Source: Microbacterium sp. CBA3102
GTDB taxonomy: Bacteria > Actinomycetota > Actinomycetes > Actinomycetales > Microbacteriaceae
Direction: 5' to 3'
DNA length: 64,000 nt
Assembly: GCF_007954505.1 (NCBI RefSeq)
Contig: NZ_CP042412.1
Span: 2,232,001 to 2,296,000 of the forward strand
Shown: in pieces, positions 1 to 8,849 of the stretch
How the letters are laid out: every line of letters begins with the position of its first letter
Position numbering within the stretch: the stretch's first letter is position 1
The notes under the pieces: generated by a model
The model's database searches: none
Told to the model about the DNA's origin: nothing
Seen by the model: only the letters and a program-made list of their open reading frames with translations
Program-made: the position numbers and the translations under genes

Positions 1-303
1 ACCCCCGTGTAGTGCGGCCCGTCGCAGATGTGAGTTCAGCGCGGGCGACGCGAACACACCCGGTCGCACGCGGTCGATTCGCTTCTCTCGGACGGCCTTC
101 GCGAGTTCCGGGCGCGACATGCCGCATCGCTGAAGTTCGACGCCGCGCGCGAGGCCGCCGAGTCGGGCCAGAAGAACCGTAGGATCGAGCACTCGTCCAG
201 TTTCGGCTCTGCGCCGATACGCGGACCGACGTCGAGGCCGCGACTGTGAACAACAACCAGGATCCTTCGCGTGGAGCAGGAGCAGTCCCTCGCGCACGTG
301 CCT

Positions 304-362
304 GCCGACACGCCAGATGTCGGATCCATCCTCATGCAAGGTCCGGCATCTGGCGTGTCGGC
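304..362. repeat. long near-perfect inverted repeat
   Basis: Bases 304-319 pair perfectly with 347-362 (16 bp). Pairing continues inward to 326/340 with two G.U pairs, leaving a 13-base loop. There is no T-run and no adjacent gene end on the plus strand, so this does not look like a normal terminator. It could be the end of a mobile element or a structured RNA. Confidence 0.6.
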
Positions 363-450
363 GGTCGTTCAGACGGGGCCGGACGGGGCAGACGGAGGGA
401 CGGAGGACCGGAGCCTCGGAGCCGAAGCCCGAAACGGAGCCGCAAACCAC

Positions 451-483
451 GGATGCCGCGAGGAACGTGTCCTCGCGGCATCC
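451..483 (-). terminator. hairpin terminator after fumC
   Basis: A perfect 13-bp stem (451-463 with 471-483) and 7-base loop lies 15 bases beyond the fumC stop on the minus strand. The stem contains GATGCC/GGCATC, as do the hairpins at 8850 and 25100. Confidence 0.75.
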
Positions 484-497
484 GGAAAACGCTCGGA

Positions 498-1919
498 TCA
501 GCCCGGGTGGGTCATCGAGAGGAGGTCGAGCTTCTCGTCGAGCTGCTCGAGGGTGAGGTCGCCCCGCTCGACGTAGCCGAGATCGATCACGGCGTCGCGC
601 ACCGTGATGCCCTTCGCCACCGAGTGCTTGGCGATCTTCGCCGCCGCCTCGTAGCCGATGAGCTTGTTGAGGGGGGTCACGATCGACGGGCTCATGCCGG
701 CGAAGGCGGCGGCACGCTCGACGTTCGCCTGCAGACCGTCGATGGTCTTGTCGGCGAGCACACGGGAGGCGTTCGAGAGCAGGCGGATGGACTCGAGCAC
801 CGCCGTGCCCATGACCGGGATCGCGACGTTGAGCTCGAAAGACCCGGAGGCCCCGGCCCAGGCCACGGTCGCGTCGTTGCCGATCACTCGGGCGCACACC
901 ATGAGGACGGCCTCGGGGACCACGGGGTTGACCTTGCCGGGCATGATCGAGGAGCCGGGCTGCAGGTCGGGGATGTGCAGTTCGCCGAGACCCGTGTTGG
1001 GGCCGGAGCCCATCCAGCGGAGGTCGTTGTTGATCTTCGTCAGCGAGACGGCGATCGTGCGCAGTGCGCCGGATGCCTCGACCAGACCATCGCGGTTGGC
1101 CTGTGCCTCGAAGTGGTCCTTCGCCTCGGTGATCGGCAACTCCGTCTCGGACGCGAGCAGCGCGATGACCTTCTGCGGGAAGCCGAGCGGGGTGTTGATG
1201 CCGGTGCCGACAGCCGTGCCGCCCAGGGGAACCTCGGCGACGCGGGGGAGGGCGGACTGCACGCGCTCGATGCCGAGGCGCACCTGGCGGGCGTAGCCGC
1301 CGAACTCCTGGCCGAGGGTCACAGGCGTCGCATCCATGAGGTGCGTGCGGCCGGACTTGACGGCGTCCTTCCACAGCTCCGCCTTCGCCTCCAGTGCGAC
1401 GGCGAGGTGGTCGAGCGCGGGGATGAGCGTGTCGATGAGCGCCTGGGTCACGGCGATGTGCACCGAGGTCGGGAACACGTCGTTCGAGGACTGGGAAGCG
1501 TTCACGTGGTCGTTGGGGTGCACGGTCGCACCGAGGATGCGGGTCGCGAGAGTCGCCAGCACCTCGTTCATGTTCATGTTCGACGAGGTGCCGGAACCGG
1601 TCTGGTAGGTGTCGACCGGGAACTCACCGTCGTGGGCACCCGAAGCCACCTGGTCGGCAGCCTGGGCGATCGCGTCGGCGATGGCACCGTCGAGCGTGCC
1701 CAGCTCCTTGTTGGCAAGGGCGGCGGCCTTCTTGATCCGGGCGAGCGCGGCGATCTGCGTCGACTCCAGACCCTTGCCCGAGATCGGGAAGTTCTCCACG
1801 GCCCGCTGCGTCTGCGCCCCGTAGAGCGCGTTGACGGGCACCCGCACCTCACCCATGGTGTCGTGCTCGATCCGGTAGCCCTGCGAGCTCTCGCCGCTGC
1901 GCTGGTCGTTGTCGGTCAT
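498..1919 (-). CDS. fumC: class II fumarate hydratase
   Basis: Fumarase C interconverts fumarate and (S)-malate in the TCA cycle, in the cytoplasm. The 473-residue protein has the usual length of the family. The fumarase/aspartase signature [10 protein letters not shown] lies near residue 325 and the substrate loop [10 protein letters not shown] near residue 110. The ATG at 1917-1919 overlaps the stop of the upstream carbonic anhydrase gene by 4 bp (ATGA), so the two are probably translationally coupled. This is the last gene of the xseB-DUF4245-carbonic anhydrase-fumC run. A 13-bp hairpin follows. Reading frames running upstream of this ATG overlap the next gene and are not used. Confidence 0.97.
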   Translation of the reverse strand: MTDNDQRSGESSQGYRIEHDTMGEVRVPVNALYGAQTQRAVENFPISGKGLESTQIAALARIKKAAALANKELGTLDGAIADAIAQAADQVASGAHDGEFPVDTYQTGSGTSSNMNMNEVLATLATRILGATVHPNDHVNASQSSNDVFPTSVHIAVTQALIDTLIPALDHLAVALEAKAELWKDAVKSGRTHLMDATPVTLGQEFGGYARQVRLGIERVQSALPRVAEVPLGGTAVGTGINTPLGFPQKVIALLASETELPITEAKDHFEAQANRDGLVEASGALRTIAVSLTKINNDLRWMGSGPNTGLGELHIPDLQPGSSIMPGKVNPVVPEAVLMVCARVIGNDATVAWAGASGSFELNVAIPVMGTAVLESIRLLSNASRVLADKTIDGLQANVERAAAFAGMSPSIVTPLNKLIGYEAAAKIAKHSVAKGITVRDAVIDLGYVERGDLTLEQLDEKLDLLSMTHPG

Positions 1920-2590
1920 TCCGAACCCTCCTTGGTCACGGGGCTGTTCCCCTCGGTGTCGATGCCGACCGTGATCACCGGCGTCGCGGTGCCCTCGGCC
2001 AGACGGTAGTTCGCGCCGACGAGGCCGAGACGACCTTCGGCGACGGCGTTGCTGATGATCTCGGAGGACTGCAGCAGGTCGTTCACGGTGTTGCGGAGAT
2101 GCTCGCGTCCGACGAGCTCCGAGTCGATGTCGGCGACCGTGCCGCCGCCGCTCTCGGCGAGGACCTTCCGCGCGGCGGGCACGATCGGCGCGACGAGCTT
2201 CCAGATGTGCGGCGGGAGGGGAGCGGCATCGATCGCCGTCCCGTCGATCGCGGCGCGGACCGCTCCGCACGAATCGTGCGCGAGGACCACGATCAGCGGA
2301 ACCTCGAGCACGGCGACCGCGTACTCGAGGCTCGCGACGATCGACTCGCCCATGACCTGACCGGCGTTGCGCACGACGAACAGGTCACCGAGACCGAGGT
2401 CGAAGATGATCTCGGCCGCAAGGCGGGAATCCGAGCAGCCGAAGAGGGTCGCCACGGGGTGCTGCGCCGCGGCGAGATCCTTGCGCCGTACCACGTCCTG
2501 GTTCGGGTGCCGGGGCTCGTCCGCGACGAATCGACGGTTGCCGTCCAGCATCTGCTGCCAGGCTGCGGAAGGAGTCAAGGGGTGCGTCAT
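1916..2590 (-). CDS. beta-class carbonic anhydrase
   Basis: The 224-residue protein interconverts CO2 and bicarbonate. It carries the beta-class zinc site: GCSDSR supplies the first Cys and the Asp/Arg dyad, and HDSCG supplies the His and second Cys. The flanking VRNAG motif is also present. The ATG at 2588-2590 overlaps the preceding DUF4245 gene by 4 bp, and its own stop overlaps fumC. Bicarbonate supply for carboxylases is the likely role; the operon context with fumC suggests central carbon metabolism but does not prove it. Confidence 0.93.
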   Translation of the reverse strand: MTHPLTPSAAWQQMLDGNRRFVADEPRHPNQDVVRRKDLAAAQHPVATLFGCSDSRLAAEIIFDLGLGDLFVVRNAGQVMGESIVASLEYAVAVLEVPLIVVLAHDSCGAVRAAIDGTAIDAAPLPPHIWKLVAPIVPAARKVLAESGGGTVADIDSELVGREHLRNTVNDLLQSSEIISNAVAEGRLGLVGANYRLAEGTATPVITVGIDTEGNSPVTKEGSE

Positions 2591-3240
2591 GAGGCCTCCG
2601 AGAGTGAACGGATCTGTGGGATCAGCGACTCCGCGAGCTCTGCCGTGGAATCGGGCGAGCGCGAGCCGTAGAGCAGGATGTAGTCGTCGCCGGCCTGGGT
2701 GCCGATCGCGTAGGTGACGTTGGCGTTCGAATCGGCGTTGCCCGGCTCGTAGACGTCCCAATCGAGGCCGCCGATGCGGACCGTGTCCGTGGGGGCGATG
2801 CCGTTCAGGCGCTGCGGAGCCCAGGACGCACCGGCGTCGAAGGCCTGAGCGACCTTGATGAACCCGCGTTCGTCATCGGCGGACGGGGCCAGCGTGACCT
2901 CCCAGACGACGGTGGCGCCGCCGAGCAGCTTCGCGCTGTTCGCCCGCCAGAAGTCGCCCAGCTCGGGAACCAGCACGGGGCTGTCCATCGTGGATTCCAC
3001 ACCCGCGGCGATGCCGGCGACGTCGATCGGCTCGGGCTCGACCGGCTCCCCGCGGGGGACGGCGAAGATGATCACGGCGACCACGGCGACCGTCACGAGG
3101 AGAGCTGCGATGAGGTTCCGGAACGTCTGACTCGAGCGATACGCCTTGCTGGAGGCGGCCTTGCGCGCTGCGGTCTCGTCCGGCGTCTCCGGACGACCCA
3201 GCTCCGCGATGATGGGCGGCTGCTTGGTCTGCTTGCTCAT
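2587..3240 (-). CDS. DUF4245 family membrane-anchored protein
   Basis: This 217-residue protein has a charged N-terminal 45 residues, one transmembrane helix at about 48-68 (an Ala/Val/Ile run after TFRNL), and an extracytoplasmic domain. The order matches actinobacterial DUF4245 proteins, whose function is unknown. In this lineage such genes commonly sit beside xseA/xseB. The start ATG at 3238-3240 overlaps the xseB stop by 4 bp. The C-terminal domain contains WDVYEPG and YILLYGSRS, typical of the family as I recall it. Confidence 0.85.
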   Translation of the reverse strand: MSKQTKQPPIIAELGRPETPDETAARKAASSKAYRSSQTFRNLIAALLVTVAVVAVIIFAVPRGEPVEPEPIDVAGIAAGVESTMDSPVLVPELGDFWRANSAKLLGGATVVWEVTLAPSADDERGFIKVAQAFDAGASWAPQRLNGIAPTDTVRIGGLDWDVYEPGNADSNANVTYAIGTQAGDDYILLYGSRSPDSTAELAESLIPQIRSLSEAS

Positions 3241-3479
3241 GACTCCGCGCCCGAGGTCTCGGTGGTGGATGATGCGGCCCTGGCTTCTTCCAGACGGCGC
3301 TTCGCGCCCAGGAGCCATTCCTCGCACCGGGCGGCCAGCGCCTCGCCACGCTCCCAGAGCGCGAGCGAGTGCTCGAGGGTCGGCGACCCTTGTTCGAGTT
3401 CGGCGACGACCTTGACGAGCTCGTCACGGGCTGCCTCGAACGACAGCGTGTCCACGGGGGTGTCGTTGAGGGCGCTCAC
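3237..3479 (-). CDS. xseB: exodeoxyribonuclease VII small subunit
   Basis: The 80-residue protein is the small subunit of exonuclease VII, which degrades single-stranded DNA into acid-soluble oligonucleotides together with XseA. The family pattern is clear: [16 protein letters not shown], then [12 protein letters not shown] and [10 protein letters not shown]. The GTG start at 3477-3479 is preceded by GGAGGA, and that in turn by TAGGAT (3486-3491), a -10-like element six bases before the start. It heads the DUF4245-carbonic anhydrase-fumC run and lies 36 bp after xseA. Confidence 0.95.
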   Translation of the reverse strand: MSALNDTPVDTLSFEAARDELVKVVAELEQGSPTLEHSLALWERGEALAARCEEWLLGAKRRLEEARAASSTTETSGAES

Positions 3480-3485
3480 TCCTCC

Positions 3486-3491
3486 ATCCTA
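3486..3491 (-). promoter_or_regulatory. -10 element TAGGAT before xseB
   Basis: On the minus strand TAGGAT ends exactly six bases before the GTG of xseB, the same geometry as at 4846, 10100 and 13628. A leaderless or near-leaderless transcript is inferred. Confidence 0.45.
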
Positions 3492-3515
3492 CGTCGTGCG
3501 GCGTGGCGCTCCGGC

Positions 3516-4793
3516 TCAGGGGGACTCCGGGATCTCGCCCTCCGAACGCGCAGCGACGGAGCCGCGATCGACGGTGATCGTGAGGGCGCTGCCTGCCGGG
3601 GCATCGGCGGCGTCGCGCAGAATCACGCCGCCGTCCAGGTGCGCGATCGCGTAGCCGCGCGCGAGCGTGGCCGCGGGGGAGAGCGCGCGGAGGGAGGCAC
3701 GCAGCTCCCCGGTCCGCCGACCGGCGGAATCGATCTCCCGGGTCACGGTGTCGCGCCCGCGTGAGAGCAGCAGCCACAGCTCTTGGGAGCGGGCGTCGAT
3801 GATCGGATCGGGGGAGCGCAGGACAGGGCGCGAGCGGAGCTGCTCCAGCTGCGCGATGTCGTGCGAGAGGCGCTGGGTGAGGCGCGTCGTCGCGCGCGAG
3901 CGCAGCTGGGCGATGAGGGCACGTTGTTCACCCACGTCCGGCACGACGCGTTTCGCCGCATCGGTCGGCGTCGATGCGCGCAGGTCGGCGACGTCGTCGA
4001 GCAGGGGATGGTCGTTCTCGTGTCCGATCGCGCTGACGACCGGGGTGGACGCAGCGGCGACGGCGCGGATGAGTCGCTCGTCGCTGAAGCCGAGGAGGGT
4101 CTGCGGGTCGCCGCCGCCCCGGGCGATGATGATCACGTCGACGTCCGGGTCGGCGTCGAGCCGTGCGAGCGCGGCGAGGGTGTCCGGCACGCATCGGTCG
4201 CCCTGGACCGCGGCGTACTCGGTCCGGAACCGGACCTGGGGCCAGCGGAGCTCGGCGTTGCGGTGCACGTCCTTCTCGGCGTCCGACCGCTCACCCGTGA
4301 TCAGCCCGATGACGTGGGGGAGGAAGGGCAGGCGCTGCTTGCGGGCGGGGTCGAACAGGCCCTCCTGGCGCAGCTGGACACGGAGCTTCTCGAGGCGTTC
4401 GAGCTGATCGCCCAGGCCCACGTGCTTCATCGCCGAGACCGTGAAGCTGAAGTCTCCTGCCTTGACGAAGTAGTCGGCTTTCACCGCAGCCACGACGTGA
4501 TCGCCGATGCCGAGGTCGGAAGGGATGCGCCCGCGAACGCTCGACCACACGCGGATCGAGATCTGGGCGTCGGATCGGGTGTCCTTCAGGCGTGCGAAGA
4601 CGTTGCCGGCACGCACATTCCAGGAGGTGATCTCCCCTTCGACCCAGACCGTGTTCCAGCGCGCGATGAAGTCGCGGATGGTCGAGTTGAGGCGGGTGAC
4701 CGAGGTGGGTGCGTCGGCCGTGGAGTCGCGCGGGGCGACGGAGTCGGCGGGCGGAGTCTCTCCCTGTCCCGTCGTCGCTTCGAAGACTGTCAT
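3516..4793 (-). CDS. xseA: exodeoxyribonuclease VII large subunit
   Basis: This 425-residue protein is the catalytic large subunit of exonuclease VII. An OB-fold occupies about residues 35-130 (VWVEGEITSW, then RVWSSVRGR). The nuclease domain includes IIARGGGDPQTLLGFSDE and SAIGHENDHPLLDDVAD. I chose the ATG at 4791-4793, preceded by GGGAGCGG; frames extending further upstream add only an Arg-rich stretch. ispH lies 64 bp away on the other strand and is divergent, so both promoters lie in 4794-4857. Confidence 0.96.
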   Translation of the reverse strand: MTVFEATTGQGETPPADSVAPRDSTADAPTSVTRLNSTIRDFIARWNTVWVEGEITSWNVRAGNVFARLKDTRSDAQISIRVWSSVRGRIPSDLGIGDHVVAAVKADYFVKAGDFSFTVSAMKHVGLGDQLERLEKLRVQLRQEGLFDPARKQRLPFLPHVIGLITGERSDAEKDVHRNAELRWPQVRFRTEYAAVQGDRCVPDTLAALARLDADPDVDVIIIARGGGDPQTLLGFSDERLIRAVAAASTPVVSAIGHENDHPLLDDVADLRASTPTDAAKRVVPDVGEQRALIAQLRSRATTRLTQRLSHDIAQLEQLRSRPVLRSPDPIIDARSQELWLLLSRGRDTVTREIDSAGRRTGELRASLRALSPAATLARGYAIAHLDGGVILRDAADAPAGSALTITVDRGSVAARSEGEIPESP

Positions 4794-4845
4794 CCGCTCC
4801 CGCTCCCGTCTGGAGTCTCCCCGGCCCCGCACAGCTGTGCGGCGG

Positions 4846-4851
4846 TAGAAT
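4846..4851 (+). promoter_or_regulatory. -10 element TAGAAT before ispH
   Basis: TAGAAT ends six bases before the GTG start at 4858. There is no good Shine-Dalgarno sequence, so a leaderless transcript is likely. Confidence 0.55.
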
Positions 4852-4857
4852 TCAGGG

Positions 4858-5937
4858 GTGACTTCGACTGCCGTTCATCTTCCCATTCCCCGTCTCCCTC
4901 GAGTGCGGGCGGCGGCCGGGCGGCTTCAGGATAACCCGGTGGTCGGACGCAAGCGGGTCCTGCTCGCCGCACCGCGCGGCTATTGCGCCGGTGTCGACCG
5001 CGCCGTGGTGGCCGTCGAGAAGGCGCTGGAGCGCTACGGAGCGCCTGTGTACGTGCGCAAGCAGATCGTGCACAACATCCACGTGGTGACGGAACTCGAG
5101 GAGAAGGGTGCGATCTTCGTCGAAGAGGTCGACGAGGTCCCCGAGGGCGCACACGTCGTGTTCAGCGCCCACGGTGTCTCCCCGGCGGTCGTGAACGCAG
5201 CATCCGACCGCGGCCTGCACGCGATCGACGCCACCTGCCCCCTGGTCACCAAGGTGCACCGGGAGGCCGTGCGCTTCGCGCGGGACGATTTCGAGATCCT
5301 GCTCATCGGCCACGACGGGCACGAAGAGGTCGAAGGTACGGCGGGAGAGGCTCCCGAGCACGTCACGGTCGTGAACTCTCCCGAAGAGGCCGACACGGTT
5401 GTCGTGAAGGATCCGAACAAGGTCGTCTGGCTCTCGCAGACCACTCTCTCGGTCGACGAGACCATGGAGACGGTCAACCGTCTGCGCACGCGCTTCCCCG
5501 AACTGCACAATCCGCCGTCCGATGACATCTGCTACGCCACGCAGAACCGCCAGGTGGCCATCAAGAAGGTCGCTGCGGGCGCCGACCTGGTGATCGTCGT
5601 CGGGTCGTCCAACTCGTCCAACAGCGTGCGCCTGGTCGAGGTGGCCCTCGAATACGGCGCCAAGGCCGCGTACCGGGTGGACTACGCCGAGGAGATCCAG
5701 CAGGAGTGGCTCGACGGGGTCGAGACCATCGGGGTGACCAGCGGGGCGTCCGTCCCCGAGGTGCTCGTGCGCGAAGTCCTCGACGCGATCGGCGACGCCG
5801 GCTACCGTGACGTCGAAGAGGTGAAGACGGCCGAAGAGGATCTGATGTTCTCCCTCCCCAAGGAACTGCGTCAGGACGCCGCGGGGAAACGCGACGAGCG
5901 GGCGCTCGGCGGTCGCGCAGCTGGAGGAGGCGCGTAG
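4858..5937 (+). CDS. ispH: 4-hydroxy-3-methylbut-2-enyl diphosphate reductase
   Basis: IspH (LytB) reduces HMBPP to IPP and DMAPP, the last step of the MEP isoprenoid pathway. It uses a [4Fe-4S] cluster. Three conserved cysteines are visible: [10 protein letters not shown] near residue 43, [11 protein letters not shown] near residue 127, and DICYATQNR near residue 224. The glutamate-bearing VTSGASVPE lies near residue 300. At 359 residues it has the family length with a short N-terminal extension. The GTG start follows a TAGAAT -10 element by six bases. The IclR gene begins 2 bp after its stop and is probably co-transcribed. Confidence 0.97.
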   Translation: MTSTAVHLPIPRLPRVRAAAGRLQDNPVVGRKRVLLAAPRGYCAGVDRAVVAVEKALERYGAPVYVRKQIVHNIHVVTELEEKGAIFVEEVDEVPEGAHVVFSAHGVSPAVVNAASDRGLHAIDATCPLVTKVHREAVRFARDDFEILLIGHDGHEEVEGTAGEAPEHVTVVNSPEEADTVVVKDPNKVVWLSQTTLSVDETMETVNRLRTRFPELHNPPSDDICYATQNRQVAIKKVAAGADLVIVVGSSNSSNSVRLVEVALEYGAKAAYRVDYAEEIQQEWLDGVETIGVTSGASVPEVLVREVLDAIGDAGYRDVEEVKTAEEDLMFSLPKELRQDAAGKRDERALGGRAAGGGA

Positions 5938-5939
5938 CG

Positions 5940-6728
5940 TTGAGCGCCGCGGAGGCGGAGCCCACCCTCATCGGGTCGGTGCAGCGCGCTCTGCGGTTGA
6001 TCGACATCGTCGCGAACTCTCCCCGTCCGCTGCCTGCCAAGATGCTCGCGGCGATCACGGGATTGACGCCGGGCACGACCTACAACCTCGTTCGCACCCT
6101 GGTCCATGAGGGCTATCTGAACGCCGAACCGGACGGGCTCGTGCTCGGTGCGCGATTCCCCGCCTTCCAGCAGCAGGTCGATTCGCGGGGCGTCTTCCTC
6201 GCACGCGTCCGTGCGGCTCTTCGCGACGTGACGGAGGTCGCGGGAGCCACCGCCTACCTCTCCCGTTTCCACGACGGTGAGATGCACCTCGTCGACATCG
6301 TCGATGCGGTCCGCAACCCGCGCGTCGAGCTGTGGGTCGGGTTGCAGTCCAGTGCCCACGCGACGGCGCTGGGCAAGCAGATCCTCGCGGACCTCCCGGA
6401 TGACGAGAGGCTCGACTACCTCTCGCGACATCGCCTGGAGGAGCTCACACCGCGCACGATCAGCGATCGCCGGACCCTCTTGACGCAGCTGGAGCACTCC
6501 CCGGGGTGGACGGTGGATCAGGAGGAGTACGCGATCGGCGCGACGTGTGTGGCCGTGCCGGTGATCGCGCCCGGGGTCACCGCCTCCTTGGCGATCTCCC
6601 TGCCCACGGACCGCGCCGTGGTCGACCGCGCGCTGGTCACGACGTTGCAGCGCGAGGCGCGGCGACTGTCCCTGCAGCTCGGCGCCGCTTCTCTCGATGG
6701 CGATGCAGGCCCGGAGTTCACTATCTGA
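5940..6728 (+). CDS. IclR family transcriptional regulator
   Basis: This 262-residue protein has an N-terminal winged helix-turn-helix at about residues 10-70 (SVQRALRLIDIV ... GLTPGTTYNLVRTLVHEGYL). A C-terminal IclR effector-binding domain follows (SSAHATALGKQILA, then EEYAIGATCVAVPV). The start is TTG at 5940, two bases after the ispH stop. It is supported by GGAGGAGG inside the ispH 3' end. The ligand and targets are unknown. Proximity to ispH may be only positional, because IclR proteins usually control catabolic or antibiotic genes. Confidence 0.9.
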   Translation: MSAAEAEPTLIGSVQRALRLIDIVANSPRPLPAKMLAAITGLTPGTTYNLVRTLVHEGYLNAEPDGLVLGARFPAFQQQVDSRGVFLARVRAALRDVTEVAGATAYLSRFHDGEMHLVDIVDAVRNPRVELWVGLQSSAHATALGKQILADLPDDERLDYLSRHRLEELTPRTISDRRTLLTQLEHSPGWTVDQEEYAIGATCVAVPVIAPGVTASLAISLPTDRAVVDRALVTTLQREARRLSLQLGAASLDGDAGPEFTI

Positions 6729-6762
6729 ACAGAGACCCCTGGTGCCGCGGCATGCGTTTTCC

Positions 6763-6768
6763 TATGAT
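6763..6768 (+). promoter_or_regulatory. -10 element TATGAT before candidate small RNA
   Basis: TATGAT lies about six bases upstream of the GGGGAG that begins a chain of hairpins ending in an intrinsic-terminator-like stem. No clear -35 is visible 17 bases upstream. Confidence 0.45.
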
Positions 6769-6770
6769 CA

Positions 6771-6900
6771 GGGGAGTAGCGCCATACGAGATCGCTACTG
6801 ATCGTCCGAGCGTCCCCAGCGCAGGCGGTCACTATGGATGAGATGCGTCCCCAGCGCTTCACGTCCGCGGCCCCGAGGAGTCCCCACTTCTCCGGGGCCG
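6771..6900 (+). ncRNA. candidate structured small RNA with three UCCCC loops
   Basis: The 258-bp gap between the IclR gene and 6987 holds a self-contained transcript-like unit. After a TATGAT -10 come GGGGAG and a hairpin (6776-6781 with 6793-6798). The 13-base word GCGTCCCCAGCGC then occurs twice, at 6810-6822 and 6845-6857, each able to fold as a small stem exposing UCCCC. A long GC-rich stem (6868-6880 with 6887-6900) again shows UCCCCA in its loop and looks like the terminator, though the T-run is weak. C-rich loops recall the actinobacterial 6C RNA and Gram-positive UCCCC-seed sRNAs. The GGGGAGUAGC start also recalls the yybP-ykoY manganese riboswitch, but the next gene is not a metal transporter. 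Confidence 0.5.
6868..6900 (+). terminator. GC-rich hairpin ending the small RNA unit
   Basis: Left arm 6868-6880 pairs with 6887-6900 with one bulged C and one G.U pair; the loop is UCCCCA. No strong U-tract follows, so termination strength is uncertain. Confidence 0.5.
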
Positions 6901-6974
6901 CTATCGTATCCGGGCGTGATGCGGTGTCACGCTGTCCGGCCGCTTCGCTGTGAGCCGTGCGAAGCCGGGACGGT

Positions 6975-6980
6975 TAGCAT
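6975..6980 (+). promoter_or_regulatory. -10 element TAGCAT before the 6987 gene
   Basis: TAGCAT ends six bases before the ATG at 6987, matching the leaderless geometry seen across the window. Confidence 0.5.
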
Positions 6981-6986
6981 GGCGGG

Positions 6987-7526
6987 ATGACCGATCAACG
7001 TCCGCAGTACGGCGAACTCGCAACGCCGGAGGAGCAGCGCCGAGCCGCCGGCTTGCCGCCGCTGGACGAGGTCGCCGTCGCGCCGCCGACGCCTTCCGTC
7101 GCACCGACCGCCGCCGCTGCGTCCCCGGCACCGGGTGATGGCTCGACCACGCGTCGGCGCCCCGTGGATCGGCTCGTGACGATCGCGCTTCTCGCGTACG
7201 GCTTGGTGAACGTCATCGTCACGGGGCTGTCGTATCTCGACCTTCCGAACGTGATGAACGAGACCATGAGGATCCTCGGCATCGACGGGGAGTTCACGAA
7301 CTTCGCGCAGGGACGCACGTGGGGCACGATCGGTGCGATCGTCCTGGCCGTCGGGTGGGCGATCACAGCTGCACTCTCCATTCGTCGCCTGCGTCGCGGG
7401 CGTCTCACGTGGTGGCTGCCGATCGTGGGTGCGATCGTGACGGGGATCATCGTCTCGATGTGCATCGCCGTCCCGATGATGAGCGACCCGGCGTTCACGG
7501 CCTACCTCACGTCGGTCGGGCCGTAG
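6987..7526 (+). CDS. DUF6264-like membrane protein
   Basis: The 179-residue protein has a Pro/Ala-rich cytoplasmic N-terminus of about 60 residues containing ATPEEQRRAAGLPP. Three transmembrane helices follow, near 65-88, 112-134 and 142-166. It resembles the uncharacterised DUF6264 proteins of Microbacteriaceae; no catalytic motif is visible. The ATG at 6987 is six bases after a TAGCAT -10. It sits downstream of the candidate small RNA, with which it may or may not be linked. Function unknown. Confidence 0.8.
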   Translation: MTDQRPQYGELATPEEQRRAAGLPPLDEVAVAPPTPSVAPTAAAASPAPGDGSTTRRRPVDRLVTIALLAYGLVNVIVTGLSYLDLPNVMNETMRILGIDGEFTNFAQGRTWGTIGAIVLAVGWAITAALSIRRLRRGRLTWWLPIVGAIVTGIIVSMCIAVPMMSDPAFTAYLTSVGP

Positions 7527-7544
7527 CGGCGGCCGACGCCCCGG

Positions 7545-7550
7545 TACTGT
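7545..7550 (+). promoter_or_regulatory. -10 element TACTGT before the 7557 gene
   Basis: TACTGT ends six bases before the ATG at 7557; the intervening CGAAGG could also serve as a weak ribosome binding site. Confidence 0.4.
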
Positions 7551-7556
7551 CGAAGG

Positions 7557-8816
7557 ATGCTTCAGAACAGCTTCGGCGTCCACATCTCTTCTGCGTCCGT
7601 CGATCGCGGCGATGGCTCCGACCCTCGGTCGCTCGCGCACGACATCCTGGCCGGTCTGCGTGTCCCCGCGGGCGTGCGGGAGGCGGAGGACGAGTGGGAC
7701 GACCACTCCGCCGCCCTGCTCGCGATCCCGGTGACGGACGATGGGCATGTGCTGACGCTCTCCGAGGAGGACCGGATCGCGTCGACGCTCTCTGTCGCCG
7801 ACCTGCGTGAGGCCTTCCGATCTCAGGGGCTCACGCTCTGGTTGGAGGACGGCACCGATCCTGACGACGACGGAATCGATGCCGAAGACCCCGAAGACCC
7901 CGAAGACGTGGGAGACGAGGAAGACGAGGACGATCTGGAAGACGAGGAGCTCGACTCGGACACCTCGACCTTCACCCTCCCCACCGTGCAGGTCTGCGCC
8001 TTCTCGCATCGGGGTCCCGCCGTCGCGCGCCTGCTCTCGTCGATTCGTCGGATGGTGGTGGATCACCAGGAGTCCGGGGAATGGTCTCTCCAGCAGTTCG
8101 AGACCTCGGAGCCGACGGGCGATTGGACCACCTCCCGGGCGGAGCTGCCCGTGATCGAGCTGAACCGCGTCGACTCCGACGCCTGGATCGAAGTGACGCC
8201 ACCGAAGGGAGGCCCGATCCCGTTCTGGATCGATGCCGAGCGCGGCACCCGACCCGTTCTCGACATCGAAGCCATCCGTATCCCCGAGACGGCGGAGATC
8301 TGCCGACGGCTGCTCGCTGAGGGGGACGGAAGCCGTGATGAACTCCTCGAGCTCGCCGCGATGGTGCGGCTCGATGTGGATGCGGCCCATCGCGCGCTGA
8401 TGCCGGAGTCGCTGGGGGGAGTGGTCGGTACCGAAGCTCGTCAGCGTGCGTTCCTGGCAGCGTTCGGGATCGCGCCCGACCTGATCGACGCCGCATTCGG
8501 CGGTCAGGGCGCGTGTCCGAACCGACGGTTCCTGCCTCTGGGGCCGTGGGCGACGGTGCGGGAGACGGCCATCGCCGGCGTTGGAGAGTTCACGGCTCTG
8601 ACCCGTCGGGACCGACCCCTCGCGCGCCTCGGAGACGCGATTCGGCGGCGGCCGGTGGTCGGGATCGCGCTGGCACTGGCGGAGTTCTCGGCCGGAATGT
8701 GGCTGACCTCACGGACGCGCGGAGGCGGCAGGTCGTTCGGCGTCCTGCTCGTCGTGGACGCGCTGATCGATCTCGCGATCTGGATCACACGCATCCGTCG
8801 CGGACGCCAGGGATAG
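7557..8816 (+). CDS. uncharacterised protein with acidic linker
   Basis: I do not recognise this 419-residue protein. Residues 1-95 form a putative alpha/beta domain. Residues about 100-137 are almost entirely Asp and Glu, encoded by near-repeats of GAAGACCCC at 7880-7910. A second domain follows (about 140-330, LPVIELNRVDSDAWIEV). The last 60 residues contain two short hydrophobic stretches (VVGIALALAEFSAGMWL and FGVLLVVDALIDLAIWI) and end in a basic tail. The two stretches may be a membrane hairpin or amphipathic helices. Codon use and GC-rich third positions match the neighbours. A strong hairpin terminator lies 34 bp downstream. Confidence 0.75.
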   Translation: MLQNSFGVHISSASVDRGDGSDPRSLAHDILAGLRVPAGVREAEDEWDDHSAALLAIPVTDDGHVLTLSEEDRIASTLSVADLREAFRSQGLTLWLEDGTDPDDDGIDAEDPEDPEDVGDEEDEDDLEDEELDSDTSTFTLPTVQVCAFSHRGPAVARLLSSIRRMVVDHQESGEWSLQQFETSEPTGDWTTSRAELPVIELNRVDSDAWIEVTPPKGGPIPFWIDAERGTRPVLDIEAIRIPETAEICRRLLAEGDGSRDELLELAAMVRLDVDAAHRALMPESLGGVVGTEARQRAFLAAFGIAPDLIDAAFGGQGACPNRRFLPLGPWATVRETAIAGVGEFTALTRRDRPLARLGDAIRRRPVVGIALALAEFSAGMWLTSRTRGGGRSFGVLLVVDALIDLAIWITRIRRGRQG

Positions 8817-8849
8817 GTCGTCCGGCAGCCGGACCGACCCCCAGACGAG

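Larger units (their letters stand above)
1..497. other. region without a supported gene
   Basis: I see no convincing gene here. A plus frame without a start codon runs about 34-249 and reads somewhat protein-like (Arg/Ala-rich); it could be the tail of a decayed gene. The region holds two strong hairpins, listed separately at 304-362 and 451-483. Confidence 0.4.

Noticed and set aside
34..249. Plus-strand frame with protein-like composition
   Set aside because: No start codon, no family recognised and no continuation; may be a gene remnant but cannot be supported.
246..2009. Long plus-strand open frame opposite fumC
   Set aside because: It is antisense to a clear fumarase gene and is Arg/Gly/His-rich, as expected from GC-skewed codons read backward. 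Similar long antisense frames opposite xseA (3783-4934), the MFS and ABC genes (28319-31833), the SDR and glycosyltransferase genes (31970-33913), both binding proteins, gcvP and typA were rejected for the same reason.
6771..6860. Manganese riboswitch (yybP-ykoY)
   Set aside because: The GGGGAGUAGC start fits, but other conserved bases are not clear and the downstream gene is not a metal transporter. Kept only as an alternative for the small RNA.
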